Below the pieces are notes generated by a model. It did not search any database, was not told where the DNA came from, and saw only the letters and a list, made by a program, of their open reading frames with translations. Positions 44,839 to 55,763 of a stretch of DNA of 64,000 nt are shown here, one piece after another. The first letter of the stretch is position 1. Each line of letters begins with the position of its first letter. The stretch is taken from NCBI GenBank assembly GCA_030248295.1, contig JASANH010001446.1, positions 434,001 to 498,000 of the forward strand. The letters run 5' to 3'. The stretch comes from Mesodorylaimus sp. YZB2_4 (lineage: Eukaryota > Nematoda > Enoplea > Dorylaimida > Dorylaimidae). A program made the translations under genes and the position numbers.

Positions 44839-45674
44839 ATGCACTTCTTGCCAGTCGTCAGTATCATCTTCTTAGCCATCCATTTGGGACAATGTCAGCT
44901 TCCAATTGGGACTGTCATCCCTGCTCTTCAAGCCGGAAGTAAGTCCCTCGTCCGTTGCCTCCCCACCCCCTCTTTCACCTCCGTGTTTCAGACCAGGCTT
45001 TGAACATGCTACCTCCCGGAGCCAGGGAATGTGTCAATAAAGTGACGACCAAGGCGGTCAGTGACAGTCTCGTGTCCAAGGTGGCCAGCGGTGCTGGTGG
45101 ACTGTTGGGTGGTGCCGCCCCCACAATCACTCGCGATCCGGGAACACTGCTATGCAAGAATGGAGTGCCATATTACAAGGAGACGGCACATCTCAAAGCC
45201 CAAGTCTCACTCTTGGGTAATTTACCCATCGATATCCCAATCACCACTGAAAGCGACATATCATCGTGCTTCCAAAACGGCCTGCCTAATCCGTGCCAAG
45301 TGGCCAATAACCTCGGTTTGGGTGAAGGTGCATTGAATGGTATCCTGGGCTCAAATAAACCCAATCCACAGGCTACCATCGGAGGCCAGACATTGGGACT
45401 AGGAGCCAACAAGCCCAATCCTCAACCCACTGACAACGGCGGGCTCAGTGGTTTAGGCCAGATACTTAAGGGAGGCGGTGGTGGCGGCGGCAGTGGTCGT
45501 GGCAATGCCCCAACGAACAATGGCAACAGTGGCCTTGGTCAACTATTGAGCGGCGGCGGTGGTGGCCATGGCAATGCGCCAACCGACAATGGTAACAGTG
45601 GTCTCGGCCAACTTTTGGGCCGTGGCTCCCAATCGGGGGCTGGTAGTGTTCTAAACGCAGGACGTGGTAATTAA
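44839..45674 (+). CDS. Secreted Gly/Asn-rich repeat protein, 260 aa
   Basis: Two exons (44839-44938 and 44992-45674) close in phase 1. The start is the ATG before FLPVVSIIFLAIHLGQC, a clear signal peptide; the frame upstream lacks ATG. The mature N-terminal half (~residues 20-150) has about five Cys (GARECVNKV, TLLCKNGVPYYK, DISSCFQNGLPNPCQVAN) and looks like a small disulfide domain. The C-terminal half is low complexity: two SNKPNPQ/ANKPNPQ units, poly-Gly, and repeats of NAPT(N/D)NGNSGLGQLL. It is likely extracellular, a matrix, cuticle or eggshell-type component, but that is inference from composition. I do not recognise a family. Confidence 0.8.
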
Positions 45675-45816
45675 TTTTATACGACTCATCACGGTGTTCT
45701 GTGATTTGTTTTAGTCGTAAAACCTGCGCCACTTTTGATTCTATGTTCATTTCGGTCAGACTTAATCAAATATGCTTCAAGTAAAAACATCACAGATCAT
45801 GACCATGCCTGACATT

Positions 45817-48079
45817 TTAACCATCATCAAACGACTCGTGTTGTTTCCGCCTTTCGTCTTCCTCAATTATCTGCAACCATCCGAATTCGCTTAGGACAGA
45901 GGCGTAGTACGATGGCATAGGTGCGCAAAGTTCCACATTTTCTCTCCTTTTTCTGCTCTTGCCAATTAATTTCGGGAACGTTATTGAGTGCACGTGAGCG
46001 AACATGGGCAACTGGAGGTACTCCGTCAATGAAATACCTAGCTTCTTTAGCAATCCAGTCGGTATATACTAAACAAGAGAATCAAATAAAATAGGTTGTA
46101 AAGAGAAACAAGTGCAAGTACACAGAATCAAGTGCACATAGCCAACGGCGGACCAGAGCACGTGCTCCCAAATTGTAGTAACATCATACCTGATTCCTCA
46201 AACTCGCTTTCTTATGTGGAACATAAACTGGTTGACCGAGCACTCGAGCATTACATTTTTGATTCAGAGAGTCGCCCAACGCCGGACATCCTAGATCTAG
46301 CAAGAATAATCGATCAAGCTGGTGCTGCACTAAAATAAGGACGTGTCAGTACCATAAACAAGACTTCTATAAAATTTACTTTTCAGTAGTTCCAATTCAA
46401 CCAAGCTGCAGTCAGCGGGTGAATCGTATGCTAACAAGCGGTAACGAAAAAAACCACGCAGAACTTCGCCACGCTTGGCAGCGTTTTTTGATGGTGGAGT
46501 TGGATGTAAAGTATATTGATACTAAAAGTACAGAGCTCGTAAGTGCAACAAGGAAATAACGTGCAGGGGTCACAGCACAGCGCATGCATTTGAAGTAAAT
46601 GCAACAGGGACCCTGCCGCTTTCAGCTGTCTTTCAAATTCGTTTGCAAAGTTGAAGTAATTTGGTCTGCGGTTTTAATCCCTTATATCCCACAGATTAGC
46701 TTAATGTGCGCGCTGAAACCGCTTCTAAAGATTATATGAGTAAGACCTATTCTTGTCGTGCTCCGAAACCCAAGAAGCATCAGGCCCACTGAAGTCCCAC
46801 TAGAAGCATCAGGCAGGTCGACATATTTGGTCATGTGCCACATTTTAAACTTGGTCGGCTGTCTTGCGATTTTAGCCCAACATAAAATTCCCCTCTGCTT
46901 TCTAATATCATCGATCGTTCTTACCCCTTCGTTCTCGTTTATAAATTCCACTTTTGAAAAGCACCAGCCGTCTCCTTTTTCAGCTTTTGGCTTTCCTACA
47001 CAAATATATCTAAAACAACAAAGATTATGTTTCCAAGGCTGAATACGCAACACAACAGACTCACAAAACTTTGGTAAAAAGCTTTTGAAATATATGAGCG
47101 GCCTCGATTGAACGAAGGACAGAATTTTTAGCTTTTTGACTCTTCGCCAACAACAGAGGTCCTTCATAATATCTGTAAGAAACATCAGGTCATGCTGCGT
47201 CCATTCCTTTTTTCCAAAATACAAGCCTTGACTTACCGGGGAACCGTCTTGGCAATAAGCAAGTCGTCAACGCCAAACGTGCTCTGCAAATCCGGCAGGA
47301 CAGAGGCGATTGTCAATCCGGATTTCGATTCATCGTTGAAGGGCCTATGGAACGGCTCTCGGTCATTTTCCCACTCGTCAAATGGAGTCTCGTCTTGCAG
47401 AGTTTCATCATTATTCTCACGTTTTAGGATACTCCACGGCTTGCCGTATGTCGCTATGTCGTACGGCTTCACGCTAGCGATGTAATCATCTACAAAACGA
47501 AACTCCCTTATTTTCTTTAAACATACATTCATTGAGACGCTTAACAAGCAAAAAAATCTACAGTATACTTATGTCTAAGTATCTTCGGCAAGCATCAGTA
47601 CGAGTATGCACGTAACACGTAACACAGACCTACAGTACCTTACATGTACTATATGGCTTAACAAAGATGTTTTCATGCAGCTGAAAGGCAACAGATTGTT
47701 CATTCAAAGAACGCTATAGCGAAAACTCACCTGACATCCAAATTACATGCTTTGCGATAAAATCCACCAATTCATTGGACGTTTGCGGTGTTTTAGGCCA
47801 AAATTTACTCGTATCATTTGGTTGACCTGTATTGGAGTCGTTCGGCCTACTCGTCTTTTGTGATGTGGCAGCAAATCGTAGGCAGTGTCGAGAAATAGGC
47901 CTCGCGGTACAAAAATAGCCAAAGGAACGAATAAACATTCCCGAAGTTGGTAAGAATTCAAACCAATTTTGAGATTTTTTCTTGAAGCGGCGCGGCGAAA
48001 ATTTTCGCGGTGCTAGCAGACAACTTTGGACGCGGGAGTTCAAATAGGTAGTGGTTTCGTGGCCAGTGATACGAGACAT
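45817..48079 (-). CDS. RluA-family pseudouridine synthase homologue, probably mitochondrial, catalytic Asp lost
   Basis: Seven exons (48079-47731, 47489-47237, 47172-47065, 47009-46925, 46858-46747, 46329-46190, 46068-45817) close in phase to 432 aa. The N-terminal ~95 residues are Arg/Ser/Lys-rich without acidic clusters, fitting a mitochondrial presequence. The RluA fold is followed by YIASVKPYDIATYGKPWSIL (usual KPxGxxTHGG), SVLPDLQSTFGV, then LLIAKTVPRYYEGPLLLAKS where relatives have HRLDxxTSGxLLLA, VQHQLDRLFLLDLGCPALGD (usual GRxHQIRxHLxxLGxPxxGD) and a C-terminal LPMFAHVHSITFP...LCAPMPSYY. By this alignment HRLD reads KTVP, so the nucleophilic Asp is a Pro. RPUSD3/RPUSD4 are the likely relatives; a structural RNA-binding role is inferred. 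Confidence 0.8.
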
Positions 48080-48431
48080 TTTGATTCGAATGAAAATAGG
48101 AAACGATCAGTGTCGTCATAAATTTCAGTCAAACTCGTTGCGGCCATGAATTTTCGAGGTTTCTATGCGGGTCCTATTTTGGACTGGTTCACGTTACACA
48201 TTGAGCCTGGGTCATTTCATACTCCAAAGCGTCCATTGCCATTTTCGAGGGCAAGCGTGTATTTGGAGTTCAACTACGCGTACGGCATTGTGTGCGGATG
48301 CAGACTAGAAATTCTGCGCCAGCCTTCATTCATTCTGTCGACAGTTGTGCATGGTGCCGTCAACTGAATTCGTAGGGCTTCAGAAGTTTGGTGGCGCATT
48401 GCCTCAGAGCTCAGTCCTTTCTGACTGTGAG
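48080..48431. promoter_or_regulatory. Shared upstream region of the RluA homologue and the HSD17B12-like gene
   Basis: 352 bp between divergent starts. An open frame here (48146-48367, +) has no support. No TATA box was recognised. Confidence 0.35.
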
Positions 48432-49886
48432 ATGGAAATGTCCCTCTTAACACCGTTCTGGTTCTCACTCTCCCTTCTGTGCTACGTGCTCCAAGGCGTC
48501 ATTGTGTACCGCTTCGGCCGCTTTGTAGTGAACATGGTGAGAGCCGTGTTTGTCTATCACGTCGCCCCTGTACTTGGACTCGGAGTCGATTGGAGAAAGT
48601 ATCAAAGCACCTGGACAGGTACTGCATGCGGTCAGGCATATAGCCAATGGGGTGTAAGGTGGTCCTTACATTTTCAGTCATCACTGGTTGCACGGATGGA
48701 ATTGGAAAAGCTTACCTGTTTGCCCTGGCAAGCAAGGGCTTGAGGAAGTTCATCTTAATCAGTCGGAATTCGGCAAAATTGAAAGATACGGCCGACATTC
48801 TGAAGGAATGTAAGTGACTGAGCTTAGGATGGTGCATCTAGCCCACGAGGGTGCTGCCTATATTAAAAGTTTACTACATTTCAGTGCACTCTGACTGCCA
48901 AGTGGAAACGTACGCTTTTACATTCGGCCAGGATAGCTATGACAAACTCAAAAAGTTTCTTCTGCAATTTGAGATTATGATTTTAGGTAAGAGCTGTGCC
49001 TGTCAGCCAGAATCACGTTGACCTAGGCAGAGCAAACCTGTGCATTGTCAGTCGAATTTTCAAGACAAACGTCCAACAGAACTTGTTCTTTCAGTGAACA
49101 ACGTGGGAGATGCCCCGTCCATGTTACAGAGGTTCGGGGACGATTACGAAACAGACAAGCGAGTTTGCCTGGTGAATACAGAACCTGCATTCGAAGTAAC
49201 ATGGGTTGCTGGCAGCTTAGTCGTTTCCTACCTCTTCTCCTTGTAGCTCATCCAAACAGTGCTTCCAATTATGAAAGCAGCAAGACACGGCATCATCGTG
49301 AACATGTCATCCAGTCAATCCATTCGGCCAGTCCCTTTGCTTACTTCCTACAGTGCATCGAAAGTGAGCCTTGTTGTTATTCTTGATTCGCCAGACCTAA
49401 CCGTTCTCATACCACTCGCAGGTTTACATCGCCTACCTTTCCGAGTGCCTCCATCACGAGTACTCTCCAGACGGGATCATTGTGCAAGTATGCTTCAGGA
49501 CATAGTAGTCCAAATACATGCAGTGCCGTACATTTTTTGTTTAGTGCCTAGTGCCCCTCCTAGTTTCGACCAAGCTGGTGTACTACACAGACGACATTCC
49601 CAACATGGCCAGACATTTCGTAGTCACTCCAGAAACATTTGCTCGACAAGCTGTGTCCAGTTTGGGCGTAGTCAGCTACACGATGGGTTGCTTCAATCAT
49701 GAAGTACAGGTAGGTGTCCCCAAACCAGATGAGATAATGGTAACATTAGTGTCCTTTTAGAAGTCCTTCCTGTATCTTTTACCCTGGTGGATCCTTCGAC
49801 ATTTGGTGGCACCGATTTACAAAGGTCAGCAAGCACGCTTATTAGCCATCCATCAGAAAACGAAGGAGAAGTCGCAAAACTCTTAA
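48432..49886 (+). CDS. HSD17B12: Very-long-chain 3-oxoacyl-CoA reductase / 17-beta-HSD type 12 (LET-767-like)
   Basis: Eight exons (48432-48618, 48678-48809, 48885-48986, 49095-49195, 49247-49363, 49422-49487, 49545-49709, 49761-49886) close in phase to 331 aa. An N-terminal hydrophobic helix (FWFSLSLLCYVLQGVIVY) anchors it in the ER. The short-chain dehydrogenase core shows the NADP-binding TGCTDGIG, the structural NNVG (usual NNAG) and the catalytic set: Ser in VNMSSSQS and the YSASK pair, 12 residues apart. The C-terminus is Lys-rich (AIHQKTKEKSQNS), compatible with ER retention. The enzyme reduces 3-ketoacyl-CoA during fatty-acid elongation and, in some animals, steroids. Exon borders fall right after the catalytic Lys. 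Length is slightly above the ~312-aa family norm. Confidence 0.93.
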
Positions 49887-50467
49887 TGATCATTTCATTC
49901 TTAGCAATACTGTAGTCGCCAAGGTCCAAGAGTAAAGTTATTGACTAATTGTCGATTTGAATTGATACTAAGCCGCTTTTTGTGTTGCCTGTTGCTGTCT
50001 AGTTGTTGTTGGCCGGTCTACACAAGACACGGCAGGATTTCATGAAAGGCATGTGAGCTCTATCCTTGAGTAACGAGGCCGCTAACGTTAACTGTTTCTC
50101 AAACACGACAATTTAGATTTGGCCAGCGTAAGGCAGACGCCTCGCCCGCAAGGCTCCAGCTAATGGCTCTTCAATAAATGGACGTTGGCAGTATTTCCTA
50201 GATAGCACTGCTTAATGCGTACGTACAGTAGGTCCCATGCATTCCTCACTCAGGCTTCATTCCTCACTCATTGCAGTCAGCACTCTTGTTTCGGTCTACT
50301 TTGACCCAAGTCTTTGACGAATGGTTTGGCGAGGCAGTCCTTCCTCAGGCTTTTATCGATTTTAGCACGTTTTATAACCAAAATGTCGCAGAAAACAATC
50401 GCACTCTCCACTTTGCCATCAGAAATTAGTGGTTTACAAATGTGCTAATGAGCGTAAAAAGCCAAAA
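49887..50467. other. 3' region between convergent genes
   Basis: Includes AATAAA at about 50173, which may serve the HSD17B12-like gene. No gene is supported. Confidence 0.45.
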
Positions 50468-51286
50468 TCAAGTTATTAGTCGCGACATATCCCATGAATC
50501 TACGAAATCAGTTTCAGACACAGTGCTGTCAGTCACTATTTCAGGGTCAGTCGGGGGTTCGACGTTCGTCACTTGCATTTCATTTCCGTCTTTCCCACGA
50601 TCGCTGGCCTCGTCTCCTCTGCAATTATTATGAAAATGTCGACACCTCTCTCTGGCCATAACATATTTGTAATAACGATACGTGATCAAACACGCCCACG
50701 CATCGAACGGGAACGAGAGAACACACGCAGTTAACACCCCACCCAAGACGGCGTCGATATAGGTTCTACGACTAGCCTTGAAATCGTGCTCATCGAAAAG
50801 GTCCTTGGCAAACTGTTCTGTGCACCATCGAATTATGCCATCATATTGCTGATCAGATCCACTGCCCGATGTGGTGTCTCCACTCACAAGGCCGATCACA
50901 CTGATCAGGATTCCCACAGGCATAAAAACCATGCTAGCCAGACGCCTAACTACGTATACGTAGATCAAGCATCGACACTGGACTCCTCGATCAGTGCTTG
51001 TATCGATGAGTAACAAGCTGGCCACAAAGAGTACACTGATGCAAGACAATACTGTAAATGCGAACAGAGTGTCAACGATGGGTGTCGAGTCTTTGACAGC
51101 TGACTTGACATGTTTCAGTTCGGCATATTCCCAAATGGCCGCCACCAATACTGCAATGGCCGCCGCCTGATCAAGTAAGGCCAATATCTTGACCCCGCTT
51201 CGAATATGCACACCATCGCACAGGCACCTGTCGACTGGCGGGAATTCCACATCGGTTGGACTGGGTGGCCGCTGTGCTACGGCCAT
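50468..51286 (-). CDS. Uncharacterised four-helix membrane protein, 272 aa
   Basis: A single exon from the Met in MAVAQRPPSPTDVEFPP; the frame upstream has no ATG. Four hydrophobic segments are seen: ILALLDQAAAIAVLVAAIW, TLFAFTVLSCISVLFVASLL, VFMPVGILISVIGLV and a final one (AVLGGVLTACVLSFPFDAW) followed by TYRYYKYVMARE. The N-terminus is proline-rich with CLCDGVHI. The C-terminal ~60 residues are hydrophilic, acidic and Ser/Thr-rich, probably cytosolic. The pattern is like nematode-expanded four-TM families. I cannot assign a family or function. Intronless like the Clc-like gene, but the loops do not share its signature. Confidence 0.7.
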   Translation of the reverse strand: MAVAQRPPSPTDVEFPPVDRCLCDGVHIRSGVKILALLDQAAAIAVLVAAIWEYAELKHVKSAVKDSTPIVDTLFAFTVLSCISVLFVASLLLIDTSTDRGVQCRCLIYVYVVRRLASMVFMPVGILISVIGLVSGDTTSGSGSDQQYDGIIRWCTEQFAKDLFDEHDFKASRRTYIDAVLGGVLTACVLSFPFDAWACLITYRYYKYVMARERCRHFHNNCRGDEASDRGKDGNEMQVTNVEPPTDPEIVTDSTVSETDFVDSWDMSRLIT

Positions 51287-51977
51287 CGATAGCTCGACAG
51301 TCAATCACGTTTAGAGTGTCGTAAGTAGCTGCCAAGGCCAAAACGAGGTTGTGCCTATGCACCTCATAAAAACACGAGAAAAACTGGGAAAACAGTCCTG
51401 CCAGGCTTCCGCTTCAGAGTCTTCCGGAAGCCAAAAAACGTAGACTGAGAACCCGATCCGACAAACTCGTTTCACCCTGCGCGTTCAAAACAGTATTGAA
51501 CAGCTGCCTTCAAAAACTTTTTCCAAGGCAACGGAACGACGGTGGTATAAAAAGTGGTTTGCCCATATATTACGTGCTCTAGTCGGTAAGACAATTTCGC
51601 TCCTTCCTTAGTCTCCTACACTCAAATGGGTCCGCAAGACTGATAAATGGCACGAGAGAGGGACCTGCTGGGGTAACCAAGGAACGAGAAAAACAAATGG
51701 CCATGCGTCGACGACTCTAATTGTCTTGGTGCTTAGATCGAATCCCGAGAGGAAGTGAAAGGAATTGCAGCTCGAGGATACCACTTATTAGCCACAGCAA
51801 TAGTCGCTGATGCTTCAGGGCTCTCAAATGCCATTCGAGGCCTGCGCCTACCCTAGGCCTCCCTCAGTTTGTTAAATAGGGCTTTGAAGCAGCCGCTTGC
51901 GAATGAAGTGGAAAAAGGGCGGGTGTCCAGTTGGATGGCTCTGGGTCTTCTGGCAATCAAGCAAGAATGCTGTACGT
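51287..51977. other. Intergenic region upstream of the SINE
   Basis: No supported gene. The final 15 bases (51963-51977) are the left copy of the SINE target-site duplication. Confidence 0.5.
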
Positions 51978-52419
51978 GCGGCCGCGGTGGTGAAGCGGTT
52001 CGGCATTCGTCTCTCCATGTTGCTTGAGAGCGAGTGGCTGGACTCCTCCCGAGTTCGATTCCCAGTGACGGAGGTCGGTTTTTGAACCATAAACCCTCGC
52101 TAAGCTTGCACGCCAGGCCGTGGGTGACTCACCTGGTACCGTCGAGGTGCTCCGAGTGGAGATACGGACGCCAAACGAGGAGACAGTCTCGGCTGTCAAC
52201 AACCGACAGGGTTCAAAGCCCGCCCGCCATCGTCCGAGGAAGTCAGTGTCTTGTCCTGATGCCCTCGCGTGGAGGTGCTCCTAGAGGAGACACGCAGATG
52301 CTGCTGCGTGTGCCGGTCCCCGCACAGCCCTGCTTATAAGGTTTGACTGCTGGCCGGCTATACAGTAGGCAAAACGGGCTTCGGCCCACAAAAATTTTAA
52401 AAAAAAGAATGCTGTACGT
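51963..52419 (+). mobile_element. tRNA-derived SINE with 15-bp target-site duplication
   Basis: The element (about 51978-52404) is flanked by identical AAGAATGCTGTACGT at 51963-51977 and 52405-52419. The head is tRNA-like: an A-box-like TGGTGAAGCGGTTCGG about 15 bp in and a B-box GAGTTCGATTCCC about 50 bp further, the spacing of an RNA polymerase III promoter. The ~300-bp body has no open frame of note. It ends in an A-rich tail (CACAAAAATTTTAAAAAAAA), as made by LINE-type target-primed reverse transcription. The intact duplication shows recent insertion. A diverged relative lies at window positions 1-75, possibly another near 14456-14660. Confidence 0.9.
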
Positions 52420-53486
52420 TTGGGTTTATAAAATGACCATAGACCAGACTAATGGACAAGGAGGGCGTGCGAGGCGCACGACTGTCTGCAACACTGTACC
52501 TAATGACGGGGTACGTTTATCGCCGCGTACATTGAACATGTGGAGGGAGAGGCTTTGGTGGTCTTTTTTTTTATCCCACAGTCAGGGTCATTACAGTGCA
52601 ATGCCAGTGTTGCGGCGCATGGGGATACTAGGATCATAGAATGGCCGGGGAGGGGTAATGAGAAGTTGTGGGAGGTGATAAAATTCAATAAAGTAGATAG
52701 GATTACAGTAGATTGAGGGTCAGGAGAAGCAGTCGCGCTCTTTGGTATGCATGGCCTCAGTTAACTGCCATGAAGAGCAGTAAAAATGCACAGTACGGGT
52801 TAAGTACTGCAAGAATAAGATTAGCAGCTGTAAATTTCTTGCACGGCATTCAAACAAAAGATGAGAAGAATGAACTGAGTTTTTGGATGTCTTGAAAGAG
52901 CAGTTTCCCCTTCTCCTCTATCTGATGCCGCTTCCTACGCGTTTCGCCCATAACTGTTCTAATACTGTCTTAACTAGTTTATAAATCTTGGCCACTCACA
53001 ACTGATCGTGAGAACCAAGAATCTCGTGGGGGGCACACGCGGCATCATTGATTTGTCCACATCAAACGCTACTGTACTCCCTTGAACGATTTCGTAATTT
53101 GGTTTGTCTTGGTTTGACATTATACAAATGCTCTTCTTTTCTGATGTCGCTTACGATTTCGGTGCGAATATCCACGTTTCGGCAAGAAGAAATTGGTAGA
53201 TAGCGTCATTTTCTCAGCCACCGTAGCTTTCGCACTGATTTCCATAAGTACGATCTTCCAACGCCACGCTCATCATTTCACGCTTGCAGTGCAGTCATAC
53301 TCGGTCAACGCCATCAGTTCACTACAAGTACTCTGACGATTAGTGTTGTCACGTGCAAATAGACGCGAATAGTCTCCCAGGGACTTGTCAATCAAAAACA
53401 ACTAGTCTCAGGAAAAGCATTTTCTTGTCCTTCTTGGGACTTACTATAGATTGGGCACGCGGTATGCAAATATAATGATGGTCTCG
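52420..53486. other. Intergenic region without a supported gene
   Basis: No family-like open frame and no strong repeat. Ends where homology to the copy-1 duplication begins. Confidence 0.5.
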
Positions 53487-55763
53487 TTACCCATGGCTGA
53501 GAAAATATAAGAATTAGGGCTTATAAGTGTTGCCGAGAGTAGACAACGAGGATGGCTTCACAGAATGTGAGCTATGAGAAAACGGGCACCTTTTTCTGCA
53601 GTCAGCAGCAACCAACCAATGGGAGCCATGCGCACCCCTGGCAGTGTACAGTACATTCGAAGTTCGAGCTGCCACGTGGCCTTGCACCAGGCCATGTGCG
53701 TTGAAATAAGGGTTTTTGTTGGGCCTGGTTTATCTTGTTGCGACGGTCGTTTCCGAATTCGTTATGCAGAGAAATATTGTTTTATCGGCATAATCCAATG
53801 GCGACGGCCCAAGCGAGTCTCGAACGTGCGATAGAAAATGTTCGCGCAAAGGTTGTCCGCGTCTGTGAAAATTATTTGGCTTTGAACTCGTGCGATATCG
53901 ATAAATACGGCCACATCAACGTGTCGGCTGTCGTTGCGTTTAGCGCTTTTCCTCGTTCGAACACGCCGAATTTTATCCTACAGCAGGAATTTAAAGTAGA
54001 CGACATGATCATCTTAGACTTGTCCCGTGATTCCGAATTTGGCTGTTATGTTCCCAACAAGGTGAGTCAGCGAACGCTCTAGGAGCTCATTGGCTAAATT
54101 TGACTTTCCGTTTAGATCCGAGCCATGCAGTTGATACGTCTCGATGGACGGCGAATTATTGCCGACGGGCTGTTGATCAGTGCCACCGACCACGAATCGC
54201 CCGTCATTCGAAGCAAGTTTGTCCGCGATTTCGTGTGTCCGAAGGACCGAATCGTCGACACTGGAATCGAACTGCGCATCGGAGTGGCCGTCAGGTTCGA
54301 GGTACGTCTCCCTCAATCACCTAGTTTTGCATTTTGATGTTCTGATCCCTTGGCCACATTTTGAGGCGCCGTAGTCTCGGTGGGGGGCACAGTGTTTACG
54401 ATGCGGTTCATATCAAAGTTGCTGTTTCAGGTTCATCTTACCGACGATAATCGTATCGAAGCAATGGGAATGCGGGTGGTGTCGGAAGAGTCGACGGACT
54501 TCGACGTTCCGACGTATCAAGCGTCTGGCACTGTGCGCGTCAACTCGGAAAACGGTGTCGCTCTTATCGAATTCCAGAAGTTCCATGGCGGATCGACGCC
54601 TCGTATGATTCCGGTTTACGAAGCTGCTTATTACGGATGCGGCGTCCCACTGAAGAGTTTGGTGGGGCAAAAAGTGATGTGCACGATGTGCCCGAAGGAT
54701 CCACGCGACAATTTCGATGATTTGGAGGCATAAACCAATTGATTTTGTGAGGAGGGCGGCGAGATCCAAATTAAAGGAAAGTTATTTTCAGGTAATCGAT
54801 TTCGAGCCAATAAACGAGTTTGCGTTGCCACTGGACGAACTGGCGTCGCCTGGAGACTGTGTTCACTACGACGGCCAGAATCCGCTCAGGCGCATCAGTT
54901 ATCGCCAAGTGCAATGCTGCAAAAATCTGAGCGAAGAAACGATGAAATTATTGCGAGACGCATTCCTCTTCACGATTGAGCACGCTGATCCGACGCGTTT
55001 CAAACAGATCATCGAGAAATATCCGATTTTCACATCGATTATGGCTCAAGAGTTGGAACTGAAAGATGCTGCATTCGGCGTTGCCGCTAGCCATGTTGAA
55101 ATCGAAGGGAGCCCTTTGACCGTATCGAGTCGCAGGAATGTGCCTCGCCTGCCGACTGCGCCAAATTTCCTGCCCAGCGAGGTGTTTTCGGGAATTACTA
55201 CTACCGATAACATCACGAACCAGTCCGAGCAGCACACCGCTCGAATCGAAGTGGTGGGACGCAGCCATATCGTCGAGCGGGATGCTGGTCCCACCAATTG
55301 GTCGAATACTGATCGCGGCATTGGAAATCAAGGGTTCGATCATCGCAGGAATGAAGATATGCGCCATTTGTCGTCTGCGCCAAGGTTCTTGTCGAGTGAA
55401 GTGTTTCTGGGAACCGACATCACGAGTGCCGAGCCATCTGAGCAGCGTTCCGGCCGAATCGAAGCGATCGGATTCAGCCGTATCGTCGAGCAGGATGCTG
55501 GTCCTAGCAATTGGTCGAATACCCGTCGCGGCGTTGGAAGTCAGTGGTCGAATCATGCGTGTGGCGACAGTGGTTCCGGATATGCTGGACACGTGAAGCC
55601 AGGGTAGCCGGTGCAGGAAGGCCTGGGTGAATAGTGGTAGGTTCGGAGTTGCGAAGCGTTTTATTTAGCTTGGTTTAGGGTTTTCTTCTGATCGACGACC
55701 GTCGTGAGTGGTATTAAATTGATTTTTCTGTCTGCTGATTGGTTTAGGGGTTGAGATTGGGTT
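53487..55763 (+). repeat. Segmental duplication, copy 2 of the 520-aa gene
   Basis: Same-strand duplicate of 12022-14318, spacing about 41.5 kb. The left edge starts around GCTGAG(A/G)AAATATAAGAATT and the right edge ends after GGTTTAGGGGTTGAGATTG. Small indels are concentrated in the leader and 3' flank. Confidence 0.93.
53798..55607 (+). CDS. Uncharacterised 520-aa protein (copy 2) with altered splice donor
   Basis: Exons 53798-54061, 54116-54301, 54431-54727 and 54792-55607 are colinear with copy 1 and all reading frames are open. Protein differences are few (for example A/D near the end of exon 3, H for Q and R for S in exon 4, V for A-M in the first repeat). The donor of intron 3 is GAG|GCATAA here, against GAG|GTATAA in copy 1. 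If GC-AG splicing works, a 520-aa protein results. If not, the frame ends two codons later (stop at 54731-54733), giving a protein of about 250 aa without the C-terminal repeats. Function unknown, as for copy 1. Confidence 0.75.

Noticed and set aside
46132-46338. Plus-strand 68-codon open frame that looks codon-like
   Set aside because: It is antisense to exon 6 of the RluA-family gene (46329-46190), whose GCPALGD motif and phase-closing splice sites show the minus strand is the coding one.
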